A stretch of DNA of 64,000 nt from Holophagales bacterium (GTDB lineage Bacteria > Acidobacteriota > Thermoanaerobaculia > UBA5066): NCBI GenBank assembly GCA_016714815.1, contig JADKBZ010000001.1:310001-374000 (forward strand). Reading direction: 5' to 3'. Below are positions 1 to 7,242 of the stretch, one piece after another; the stretch's first letter is position 1, and each line of letters starts with the position of its first letter. Made by a program: the position numbers and the translations under genes. Below the pieces are notes generated by a model that had not been told where the DNA came from, did not search any database, and saw only the letters and a list, made by a program, of their open reading frames with translations.

Positions 1-71
1 GCGCGGTGCGAGGAGCCCCGCCCGACCCCCCTCCCGCGGTATCGTTGCGGGCGTACGAGGAGAACTCGCCG

Positions 72-443
72 ATGAAGCTGATCCTGCGGATCGTCATCAA
101 CGCCCTGGCGCTCGGCGCCGCTTCCTGGCTCGTCCCCGGAATCCGGGCCGGAAGCGTCGCGTCGCTGCTCCTGATCGCCCTCGTCTTCGGCGTCCTGAAC
201 GCGCTGGTGCGGCCGCTTCTGAAGCTCCTCTCCTGCCCGTTCATCATCCTCACGCTGGGCCTCTTCACCCTCGTCCTGAATGCCGGGATGCTCCTCCTGA
301 CGGCACGCCTCGGGCAGGCGTTCGGCATCGACTTTTTCGTCGCCGACTTCTGGGCGGCGTTCCTCGGCGCCCTCGTCGTCTCCGTCGTCTCGGTCGTCCT
401 CTCCTGGATCCTCATCGACGACGGAAGAGCTGACCCCTCTTGA
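72..443 (+). CDS. Phage holin family 4-TM membrane protein
   Basis: A 123-residue protein made almost entirely of four hydrophobic segments (about residues 3-22, 28-50, 55-78 and 92-115). It matches the chromosomal 'mycobacterial 4-TMS holin' family (DUF360), seen in the N-terminal MKLILRIVINALAL pattern and the NALVRPLLKLL motif after the second helix. The family is an inner-membrane protein of unknown function; the holin name comes from superfamily resemblance and there are no phage genes nearby. I chose the ATG at 72 because AGGAGA lies at 58-63 and the family begins here; reading upstream gives an unrelated polar stretch. The stop overlaps a TTGACA-like sequence at the head of the next leader region. 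Confidence 0.85.
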   Translation: MKLILRIVINALALGAASWLVPGIRAGSVASLLLIALVFGVLNALVRPLLKLLSCPFIILTLGLFTLVLNAGMLLLTARLGQAFGIDFFVADFWAAFLGALVVSVVSVVLSWILIDDGRADPS

Positions 444-469
444 CAGCCGCGGTACTGTTCTCCACGGCC

Positions 470-556
470 GTGAAGCGCTTCTCGTTTACCCCCTCCATCG
501 GCTTCTTCGGCGGCGTCTATACGCCGGCCCGGGAGAGGGTGCGAGCCGCCAGGTAA
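470..556 (+). CDS. Putative Phe-rich leader peptide of an attenuator
   Basis: A 28-codon reading frame from GTG at 470 to TAA at 554-556. It contains Phe codons at positions 4, 6, 12 and 13 and a Tyr at 17, far more aromatic residues than expected for this composition. It lies directly upstream of a perfect terminator and then a gene for aromatic amino-acid synthesis, the arrangement of pheL in enterobacteria. There is no good ribosome-binding site before GTG 470. The frame is also open upstream to a TTG at 440, which overlaps the TGA of the preceding gene and has GGAAGAG about 10 bases before it, so translation could instead be coupled. The start is uncertain; the Phe-rich content is directly visible. 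Confidence 0.5.
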   Translation: MKRFSFTPSIGFFGGVYTPARERVRAAR

Positions 557-587
557 CTGGTTCCGACGGCAAGCGAAGGGCAGAAAC

Positions 588-631
588 GAAGCCCCCCTCC
601 CCGAGACGGCGGAGGGGGGCTTCTTCGTTTT
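588..631 (+). terminator. Attenuator terminator before the aromatic fusion gene
   Basis: A perfect 13-bp stem (GAAGCCCCCCTCC at 588-600 with GGAGGGGGGCTTC at 611-623), a 10-base loop, and a T-rich tail TTCGTTTT at 624-631. It sits 25 bases before the start of the aromatic-synthesis gene and 31 bases after the Phe-rich leader stop. Two leader segments can compete for its 5' arm: GGCTTC at 500-505 is complementary to 588-593, and GGGAGAGGG at 531-539 can pair with the CCCTCCCC part of 594-602. The second would be free when a ribosome stalls at the double Phe codons (503-508) and covered when it reaches the stop, as in classical attenuation. Structure is seen; the mechanism is inferred. Confidence 0.75.
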
Positions 632-656
632 CAGGAGCGATTCGAAGGAGGCCCCG

Positions 657-2558
657 ATGACGACCCAGACCACGACCCCGAACGAGGCCGGAGAGGCCGG
701 AGACGCCTGCGACCGCCGGGTCGTCCAGGCCGGCTTCCAGGGACGAGACGGCTCGTTCGGAGCCCGGGCCGCCGCCCGCAGCGGCCGCCCGGTGCCGCTC
801 GAGACGTTCGACGCCCTCCTCGCGGCGCTCGCCGCGGGCGAGGTCGACGAGGCCCTCCTGCCGGCCGTGGACCGGGTCGTCGGCCCGGTGGACGAGGCGC
901 TCTCGGCCCTCGCGAGGGCGGTCGACGCCGGCCTGGAGGTGGCGGTGCTCGCCGAGGTGGAGGTGGCGATGCGCCTCGTCCTGGCGGCGCCGCGCGGAGT
1001 GGTCCTGGAGGAGATCACCGAGGTCGTCTCCCAGGCCCCCGTCCTCAGGCAGTGCGAAGGCCTCCTGGCGAGGCTGGGCGTGGCGGCGCGGGAGGCGGAG
1101 GACACGGCCGAAGCGGCGGGGACCGTCGCCGCGCTGGGCGGGCCGAGGGCGGCCGTCTGTTCCGAGGAGGCGGCCCTCGAGGCCGGGCTCGTTCCCCTCC
1201 TCGAGGACGTCTCCGACGTCCAGCCGAACGGAACGCGCTTCTGGCGCCTCGCGCGTCGACCGGCGCCTCCCGTCGCCGGGCCGGCCCCGCGGGTCCTCCG
1301 GGTCCCGACCGAGCGGCTCGCGGCGCCTCTCAGGCAGTCGGGCGTCGAGGTTCTCCCGGCGGCGGGCGTACCCGCCTTCGCGGTCGTTCCGGAGGGCCTC
1401 CTTCCGGCCGCTGCGGCCGCCCTGCGCGAGTCGAAGGCGAAGGGCGCGGTCTGGCTCGGGCTCCCGCCGGACGTCACCCGGCGTCCGCGGGTCGAGGCGC
1501 TTCCGCGAGCGACGGACCTTCTTCCGCCGACCGTCGTCTCGGTGGGGGGATTCCGTGTCGGAGGAGGCGCCCGCGCGGTGATCGCGGGTCCCTGCGCGGT
1601 CGAGTCGGAAGAGCAGGTCCTGAGGCTCGCCCGCGCGGTGGCCCGGGCGGGGGCCACGGCCCTTCGCGGCGGCGTCTTCAAGCCGCGAACCAGCCCCTAC
1701 GCCTTCCAGGGGCACGGCCTCCAGGCGCTGGGCTGGCTGAAAGCCGCGGGCGAGAGCGTCGGCCTTCCCATCGTCACGGAAGTCATGTCTCCCGCGCAGG
1801 TGGGTCCGGTCGCCGAGCTCGCGGACGTTCTCCAGATCGGCGCCCGCAACTGCCAGAACTACGACCTCCTGAAGGAAGCCGGAAGCGCGGGCCGCGCGGT
1901 GCTTCTCAAGCGCGGCTTCGGCACGACCGTCGACGAGTGGCTCTCGTCCGCCGAGTACCTCCTCGACGCGGGATGCGAGGGCGTGATGCTCTGCGAACGC
2001 GGGATCCGGACGTTCGAGAACTCGACCCGGGGAACGCTCGACCTCGGAGGGCTCCTCGCCGCCCGCCAGCTGACCCACCTGCCGCTCCTGGCGGACCCGT
2101 CCCACGCGTCCGGCCGGCGGGAGCTCGTGCCGGGACTGGCCCGGGCCGCCTGGGGCGCGGGGGTCGACGGCCTGATCGTCGAGGTGCACGACGCCCCCGA
2201 GTCCGCCTGGTGCGACGGGCCGCAGGCCCTCCTGCCGGAGGACCTCGAGCGGCTCTGCGACGACTTCGGCCTCCTTCCGGGAGCCACGCCGTCGATCGAG
2301 CGGGTGCGGACGGCGATCGACTCGGTCGATCGCGAGATCGGCCGGCTCGTCGTGCGGCGCCTCGAGCTCTGCCGCCGGGTCGCGGCGGCCAAGCGCGCTG
2401 CCGGGGTCCCTCTCCGGGACGCGTCGCGGGAAGAGAGCGTCACGGCGCGCTACCTCGAGACGCCGGGGATGGACGAGGCCTCGGCCCGAAGGCTCGCCGA
2501 GTCGCTCATCTCGATGGGGCTCACGGTCGAAGGGTGGACGACGGACGGGACGGCCTGA
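657..2558 (+). CDS. Prephenate dehydratase-like / DAHP synthase / chorismate mutase fusion
   Basis: A 633-residue protein with three aromatic-pathway domains. Residues ~20-205 resemble prephenate dehydratase (GRDGSF near the start, DTAEAA, and the NGTRF catalytic motif with its Thr), but the usual ENS motif is AVDR, so the Asn equivalent to E. coli PheA N160 is Asp; there is no ACT domain. Residues ~295-545 are type I-beta DAHP synthase, with the metal-binding Cys in GPCAVES, then FKPRTSPYAFQG, GARNCQN, LLKRGFGT and DPSHASG. Residues ~548-633 are AroQ-type chorismate mutase. Together it would start the shikimate pathway and make prephenate, and possibly phenylpyruvate. AAGGAGG at 645-651 supports ATG 657. 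Whether the dehydratase domain is active or only senses ligand cannot be told from sequence. Confidence 0.9.
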   Translation: MTTQTTTPNEAGEAGDACDRRVVQAGFQGRDGSFGARAAARSGRPVPLETFDALLAALAAGEVDEALLPAVDRVVGPVDEALSALARAVDAGLEVAVLAEVEVAMRLVLAAPRGVVLEEITEVVSQAPVLRQCEGLLARLGVAAREAEDTAEAAGTVAALGGPRAAVCSEEAALEAGLVPLLEDVSDVQPNGTRFWRLARRPAPPVAGPAPRVLRVPTERLAAPLRQSGVEVLPAAGVPAFAVVPEGLLPAAAAALRESKAKGAVWLGLPPDVTRRPRVEALPRATDLLPPTVVSVGGFRVGGGARAVIAGPCAVESEEQVLRLARAVARAGATALRGGVFKPRTSPYAFQGHGLQALGWLKAAGESVGLPIVTEVMSPAQVGPVAELADVLQIGARNCQNYDLLKEAGSAGRAVLLKRGFGTTVDEWLSSAEYLLDAGCEGVMLCERGIRTFENSTRGTLDLGGLLAARQLTHLPLLADPSHASGRRELVPGLARAAWGAGVDGLIVEVHDAPESAWCDGPQALLPEDLERLCDDFGLLPGATPSIERVRTAIDSVDREIGRLVVRRLELCRRVAAAKRAAGVPLRDASREESVTARYLETPGMDEASARRLAESLISMGLTVEGWTTDGTA

Positions 2559-2571
2559 CGGCCGCCCCGGC

Positions 2572-2991
2572 TCACTCGCCGATGATCTTGACGAGGACTC
2601 TCTTGGCGCGCCGCCCGTCCCACTCGCCGTAGAAGACCTGCTCCCACGGACCGAGGTCGAGCCGTCCTGCGGTGATCGCCAGGACGGCTTCGCGACCCAT
2701 GAGCTGCCTCTTCACGTGGGCGTCGGCGTTCTCCTCGCCGGTGTCGTTGTGCCTCCAAGACCGGACCGGCTCGTGCGGCACGAGCGTCTCGAAGAAGCGC
2801 TCGAAGTCGGCGAGAAGGCCCCGCTCGTCGTCGTTGACGAAGACCGAGGCGGTGATGTGCATCGGGTTGACGAGGCAGAGCCCCTCGGCGACGCCGCTCT
2901 CGCGGACGGCGGCCTCCACGTCGGGCGTGACGTTCACGAATCCGATCCGCCTCGGGAGGTGGAAGGTGAGCTCTTTGCGGTACGACTTCAT
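2572..2991 (-). CDS. yjbQ: YjbQ/UPF0047 family protein
   Basis: A 139-residue protein of normal length for the YjbQ (UPF0047) family, with the family hallmarks NPMHITASVF and HNDTGEENADAH, whose histidines form the conserved pocket. E. coli YjbQ has weak thiamine-phosphate synthase activity; the physiological role is unsettled. The start at 2991 is chosen because GGAGGA precedes it and the family begins MKSYRKEL; a longer frame to 3057 adds an unrelated basic stretch. It is divergent from the Fur-family gene, and its end lies 13 bases from the end of the aromatic fusion gene, tail to tail. Confidence 0.9.
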   Translation of the reverse strand: MKSYRKELTFHLPRRIGFVNVTPDVEAAVRESGVAEGLCLVNPMHITASVFVNDDERGLLADFERFFETLVPHEPVRSWRHNDTGEENADAHVKRQLMGREAVLAITAGRLDLGPWEQVFYGEWDGRRAKRVLVKIIGE

Positions 2992-3101
2992 CGGTTCCTC
3001 CGCCTGACCCGGGAAGGCTACCCCCCTCCGGCGGAGACGGGCCAGGACGAGGAGCATCGGGGACCCCCCGGATCGCCGACAGTTGCGATATCGTCTCCGC
3101 C

Positions 3102-3572
3102 ATGCCGGAAGCCGTCGACGAACGCAAACTTTTCGCCGATTTCCTGAGGCGACGCGGGCTCAAGACGACTCGGGAGAGGACTGCCCTCTTCGAGGAGATC
3201 TTCGCCACCCACCACCACTTCGACGCCGACGACCTCGTCGTGCGCCTCAGAGGGAACGGAAAGAAGGTCAGCCGGGCGACGGTCTACCGGACGCTCGACC
3301 TCCTCTACGACTGCGGCCTCGTTTCCCGCGTTCGGCTGAACGACGAGAAGTACCGCTACGAGCGGCTCCTCATCGGCGAGCATCACGACCACCTCGTCTG
3401 CACCTCCTGCGGCGGGGTCATCGAGTTCGTCGAAGCGCGCATCGAGGAGCTGCAGGAGGCGGTCTGCCGCAAGCACGGCTTCGCCGCGACGACGCACTCG
3501 CACCAGATCCGCGGCGTCTGCGCCGAGTGCCAGGCGCGAGAGGGCAAGCCCCGCGGGGGCTCGACGGCGTAG
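3102..3572 (+). CDS. Fur-family metal/peroxide-responsive regulator
   Basis: A 156-residue DNA-binding repressor of the Fur superfamily. The winged helix spans about residues 10-85 (KTTRERTALF, VSRATVYRTLDLL), followed by the dimerisation/metal domain with HHDH at 94-97, and two CxxC pairs at 100/103 and 140/143 that would hold structural zinc. The HHHFDADDL motif at 37-45 is typical of Fur and PerR. Which metal or signal it senses (iron, zinc or peroxide) cannot be decided from these residues. It is divergent from yjbQ and is followed 10 bases later by photolyase, so the two may be co-transcribed. Confidence 0.9.
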   Translation: MPEAVDERKLFADFLRRRGLKTTRERTALFEEIFATHHHFDADDLVVRLRGNGKKVSRATVYRTLDLLYDCGLVSRVRLNDEKYRYERLLIGEHHDHLVCTSCGGVIEFVEARIEELQEAVCRKHGFAATTHSHQIRGVCAECQAREGKPRGGSTA

Positions 3573-3581
3573 CGGGTCCGC

Positions 3582-5006
3582 ATGGGCCCGGCGATCGTCT
3601 GGTTCCGGCGGAACCTTCGCCTCGACGACAACCTCCCGCTCGACGCGGCGCTCCGGGGGCACGACGGGGTCGTTCCGGTCTTCGTCCTCGACGACCACTA
3701 CCTGACGGCGGACTTCTCCCCGCCCCGCCTCCGGTTTCTCTCGGAGAGCCTGGCCGAGCTGGAGTCCGAGCTCGCGGCGAAGGGCTCCCGGCTCCTCGTC
3801 CGGAAGGGGCCCGCGGGCGAAGCGCTCGCCTCGCTCGCCCGCGAGACCGGGGCCGACGCCGTCTACTCGCACCTCGATCACGAGCCGCACGGAACACAGC
3901 TTTCGCGGGCCGTGGAAGCGGCCCTCGCGGCGCAGGGGACGAAGCTGAGGCTCCTCCCCGACCTCCACCTCGTCCTTCCGAGCTCGCTGCGAACCGAGGC
4001 CGGCAAGCCCTTCGCCGTCTACACCCCGTTCGCGCGCCGCTGGCGCGAGACGGACAAGGCCCTTCCCGTCCCCGCGCCGGCGCACGTTCCGACGCCCCCG
4101 GCGGTCCTCGATTCCCGCTTCCCGTCGATTCCGAGATCGCGCCCGCGGGGCCTTCGCGCGGAGGGGGCGCCCGCGAACCCGGCGGGGGGGGGGCGCGAGG
4201 GGCGGAGGCTCTGGAGCGTCTTCCGCGGCGCCGCCCTCGAGCGGTACGGAGACGGGCGCGACTTTCCCGGCGTCGCGGGCACCTCCCGCCTCTCGCCGCA
4301 CCTGCGCTTCGGGACGGTCGGCATCCGCCGCCTCCTGGCAGAGGCGAAGGCGGGCTGGAAGGAAGCCGACGCCGAAGGACGGCGGTCGATCGACGTCTTC
4401 GTCGGCGAGCTGGCCTGGCGGGAGTTCTACGCCTCCCTCCTCGCGGCGTTCCCGCGAGTCCTGTCGGAGAGCTTCCGGCCGGAGTTCGAACGGTTTCCCT
4501 GGGTGGAGGGAGAAGAGGCCGCGGAGCGCTTCGCGGGCTGGCGCGACGGACGGACCGGCTACCCGATCGTCGACGCCGGGATGCGGCAGCTCGCGCACGA
4601 GGGGTGGATGCACAACCGCGTCCGGATGGTCGTCGCGTCCTTCCTGACCAAGCACCTCCTCGTCGACTGGAGGCGCGGAGAGGCCCTCTTCCGGGAGCGC
4701 CTGGCCGACGGCGACCCCGCCTCCAACAACGGCGGCTGGCAGTGGGCCGCCGGCTGCGGCACGGACGCGCAGCCCTTCTTCCGGATCTTCAACCCCGTCC
4801 TGCAGGGAGAGCGGTTCGACCCGGACGGGGCCTACGTGAAGAAGTGGGTTCCCGAGCTCGCGACCTGGAAGAGCGCCGGGAAGAACCTCCACGCCCCGTG
4901 GCGGGCGTCGACGCCGCCGGCGGACTACCCGGCGCCGATCGTGGACCACGCGACGGCGCGGGCGAAGGCGCTGGCGGCCTTCGCGACCCTCAGGGCGGCC
5001 CGCTGA
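3582..5006 (+). CDS. phrB: Deoxyribodipyrimidine photolyase
   Basis: A 474-residue cryptochrome/photolyase-family protein that repairs UV-induced pyrimidine dimers using light and FAD. The N-terminal antenna domain starts IVWFRRNLRLDDN. The C-terminal FAD domain has SRLSPHLRFG, LAWREFY, GYPIVDAGMRQL, GWMHNR, the NNGGWQWAAGCGTDAQ block and FNP near 400, all class I CPD photolyase signatures, and the length is normal. The start codon follows the Fur-family gene by nine bases. The last 17 bases overlap the end of the convergent transglycosylase gene. Confidence 0.95.
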   Translation: MGPAIVWFRRNLRLDDNLPLDAALRGHDGVVPVFVLDDHYLTADFSPPRLRFLSESLAELESELAAKGSRLLVRKGPAGEALASLARETGADAVYSHLDHEPHGTQLSRAVEAALAAQGTKLRLLPDLHLVLPSSLRTEAGKPFAVYTPFARRWRETDKALPVPAPAHVPTPPAVLDSRFPSIPRSRPRGLRAEGAPANPAGGGREGRRLWSVFRGAALERYGDGRDFPGVAGTSRLSPHLRFGTVGIRRLLAEAKAGWKEADAEGRRSIDVFVGELAWREFYASLLAAFPRVLSESFRPEFERFPWVEGEEAAERFAGWRDGRTGYPIVDAGMRQLAHEGWMHNRVRMVVASFLTKHLLVDWRRGEALFRERLADGDPASNNGGWQWAAGCGTDAQPFFRIFNPVLQGERFDPDGAYVKKWVPELATWKSAGKNLHAPWRASTPPADYPAPIVDHATARAKALAAFATLRAAR

Positions 5007-7242
5007 CGGCGCCGCCCGCGGGGGGAAGAGGGGCCAGCGGGATGCCGTGCAGGGCGGCGTAGGCCGCCTCGAAGAACAGGACCCTCTTCACGTAGTCCCG
5101 GGGCTCCGAAAGAGGCATCGCCTCGAGGAACTCGTCCTCGGCGAGCCCGGGCGCCTGCGTTTTCCAGCGCCTCGGCCGGCCCGGCCCGGCGTTGTAGCCG
5201 GCGAGAGCGGCGATCGGGTCTCCGTCGAACTCGCGCAGCATCATCGCGAGGTAGCGCGCCCCGAGCCTCACGTTCACCTCGGGGTCCTTCAGGTCGGGCC
5301 GTCCGGACCGCTTCTCCTGCCGCAGGAGGTAGCGGCCGGTCCCCGGCATGACCTGCATGAGGCCGGTCGCGCCGGCCCCGGACCGCGCCGCGGTCTGGAA
5401 GAGGCTCTCCTGCCGGATGACGCCGTAGACGAGGGCGGGAGAGAGGCCGTTCGCGGCCGCCTCGCGGACGATGAGCGCCTCCTGCCGGAAGGGGTAGTAG
5501 GCGCGTCGGACCGCCAGGGGCAGGCCTCCTTCGTCCGGCGTCCCGAGCTCGGGCCAGCGCGACTTCAGAAGGGCCGTCGCGCGGCGGAACTCGTATCGCT
5601 CGGCGGCCGCGGAGGCGAGGAAGAACGGATCGGCGGAGCCTTCCGCGTCGGCGGCGTCCTCGGCGAGCGAGGCGAGGCCGACGGCGAGGAGCTCCCTCGA
5701 CCGAAGCGAGGGGGCGTCCGCATGGAGAAGGTGGGGCGACGCCGGCCGGGTCTCCCCGGGAAGGGGTGCTGCGGAGACGGGAACGCCGAGCCGCGCGCCG
5801 GCCCAGCGGGCGTAGAGGTCGGGCACGGCGGTCGTGACGAGAGAGGCGTACTGGGCGCGCGCGGCGACGTCGCGCCCCAGCGCCTCGAGGCAGCGGGCGG
5901 TCCAGTAGGTGGCCCTGCGGCGCACGGCGACGTCGCGGTAGAGGGAGGCCTGCGACTGGAGCGCGTCGGCCGCCGCGCGAAGCGCCGAGGGGGAACGCGA
6001 AAGGGTCCGAAGGAAGGCGGAGCGAAAGAGCTCCTCGGCGCCGACCGTCGTGGACGGATCGATCGACAGGAGCGCCGGAAGCATCCGGAGCGCCTCGTCG
6101 TGCAGGCCGAAGCGGGCGGCGGCGCGGACCGCTTCCGTCAGGAGGCGGCGCCTGTCCGGGGGCTCGAGGGCTCGCGCGAGGAGAGCGTCGGCCCGGACCC
6201 CGAGCACGCGCCACGCCGCGACGATCTCCTCGGGTGCGTTGGGGCGCGGCGTGCCGGGTGCGGCGGGCGGGCGGGACGGCCGGCGCGAGCCGCGGGGCCG
6301 TCGCGCCGGAGGACGCGGGGACTCTTCCCCGAGGAGGCGCAGCTCGGACGCCAGCAGGAGCGTCTCGATCCGAAGCCGCTCCTTCTCGTCCCGTCCGGCG
6401 AGGGCAGGGGCCCTCACGAGCGCCTCCCGCGCCGCCTTCGCGTGGCCCCCGGCCAGGAGGAAGGCCGAGGCCTCGAGCCGGTATCCCGGGATCGTGGCGA
6501 GCGGGGCCGCCAGGTCGGCGGCAGCGGCGGGGAGCCGGACGGCGAGGGCGGCCACTCGAAGGAGCCGCACCTCGGGCCCACCGCGCGTCGACGCCTCCCA
6601 GAAAAGCGACCGGTCCGGGGGCTCGAAGAGGTCGGGCGCCGACTCGGGCGCACCCGGCAGATCGCGGACGAGAAGCGTCATCAGGGCCACGGCCTCCGCG
6701 CGCGTCGCGGCAAGCCGGCTTCGGGCGAGCGCGGAAGCGATCCGCGCCCGGTCGGTCCCGGGGGAACGAGGCGTCCAGGCATCCCAGGCCAGCCGGACGT
6801 CCCTCTTCTCGGCGGGGGTCCGTGCGAACCGGGAAGCGGAGAAGAGCGCGTCGCGGGCGAAGGGCTCGAAGGAAGCCCCCCTCGCGAACTCGAGAAGCCG
6901 GGGGACCAGGGGGGCCGCCGAGCCGCCCGGCCGGATCCGTCCCGCCTCGGCCTCGAGGACGAGCCAGGAGCCGAGGTCGGAGAGGCCGATCCGGGAGGCG
7001 GCGAGCGTGGTCTGGGCCGAAGGGGCTTTCCCCCCCTCGACGCCGACGACCTCGCGGGCCAGGGAGGCTCGCAGGGCGAAGAGGCCGGACCCGGCGAAGC
7101 GGTCGAAGGGATCCGGCCGCCCCTCTCTCGCCTCGCGGCGGGCAGTCGCGAGGCTCGCCTCGGGACCCGGCACGATGCCCGCCGCACCGCGCGCCGCGAG
7201 AGCCGCGGCCAGGAAGACGGGCGCGAGGCGAAGAAGGGTCAG
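4990..7242 (-). CDS. slt: Soluble lytic murein transglycosylase, CTG start
   Basis: About 750 residues: an apparent signal peptide (LTLLRLAPVFLAAALAARG), a long alpha-helical superhelical region, and a C-terminal SLT domain with catalytic Glu near residue 612 in VIRQESLF, followed by GATGLMQVMPGT and the AGYNAGPG motif. It would cleave the glycan strand in the periplasm to give 1,6-anhydromuropeptides. No ATG, GTG or TTG exists near the signal peptide. The best start is CTG at 7242, which forms CTGA with the stop of the preceding GAF-domain gene; the first GTG, at 7173, would remove the signal peptide. No good Shine-Dalgarno is visible, so the start rests on coupling and family fit. Confidence 0.85.
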   Translation of the reverse strand: MTLLRLAPVFLAAALAARGAAGIVPGPEASLATARREAREGRPDPFDRFAGSGLFALRASLAREVVGVEGGKAPSAQTTLAASRIGLSDLGSWLVLEAEAGRIRPGGSAAPLVPRLLEFARGASFEPFARDALFSASRFARTPAEKRDVRLAWDAWTPRSPGTDRARIASALARSRLAATRAEAVALMTLLVRDLPGAPESAPDLFEPPDRSLFWEASTRGGPEVRLLRVAALAVRLPAAAADLAAPLATIPGYRLEASAFLLAGGHAKAAREALVRAPALAGRDEKERLRIETLLLASELRLLGEESPRPPARRPRGSRRPSRPPAAPGTPRPNAPEEIVAAWRVLGVRADALLARALEPPDRRRLLTEAVRAAARFGLHDEALRMLPALLSIDPSTTVGAEELFRSAFLRTLSRSPSALRAAADALQSQASLYRDVAVRRRATYWTARCLEALGRDVAARAQYASLVTTAVPDLYARWAGARLGVPVSAAPLPGETRPASPHLLHADAPSLRSRELLAVGLASLAEDAADAEGSADPFFLASAAAERYEFRRATALLKSRWPELGTPDEGGLPLAVRRAYYPFRQEALIVREAAANGLSPALVYGVIRQESLFQTAARSGAGATGLMQVMPGTGRYLLRQEKRSGRPDLKDPEVNVRLGARYLAMMLREFDGDPIAALAGYNAGPGRPRRWKTQAPGLAEDEFLEAMPLSEPRDYVKRVLFFEAAYAALHGIPLAPLPPAGGAVSGPP

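Noticed and set aside
72..443. Phage holin as evidence of a prophage
   Set aside because: The DUF360 family is commonly chromosomal, and no other phage gene, integrase or attachment site is near.
440..445. TTGACA as the -35 of an aromatic-operon promoter
   Set aside because: No acceptable -10 lies 16-18 bases downstream, and a start there would cut into the Phe leader peptide.
486..2189. A 567-codon open frame on the minus strand antisense to the aromatic fusion gene
   Set aside because: High GC leaves many long antisense frames. It has no ribosome-binding site, reads as Arg/Gly/Asp-rich low-complexity, and overlaps a well-conserved gene. The same applies to the many similar frames elsewhere, such as those opposite photolyase, the hyf genes and hypF.
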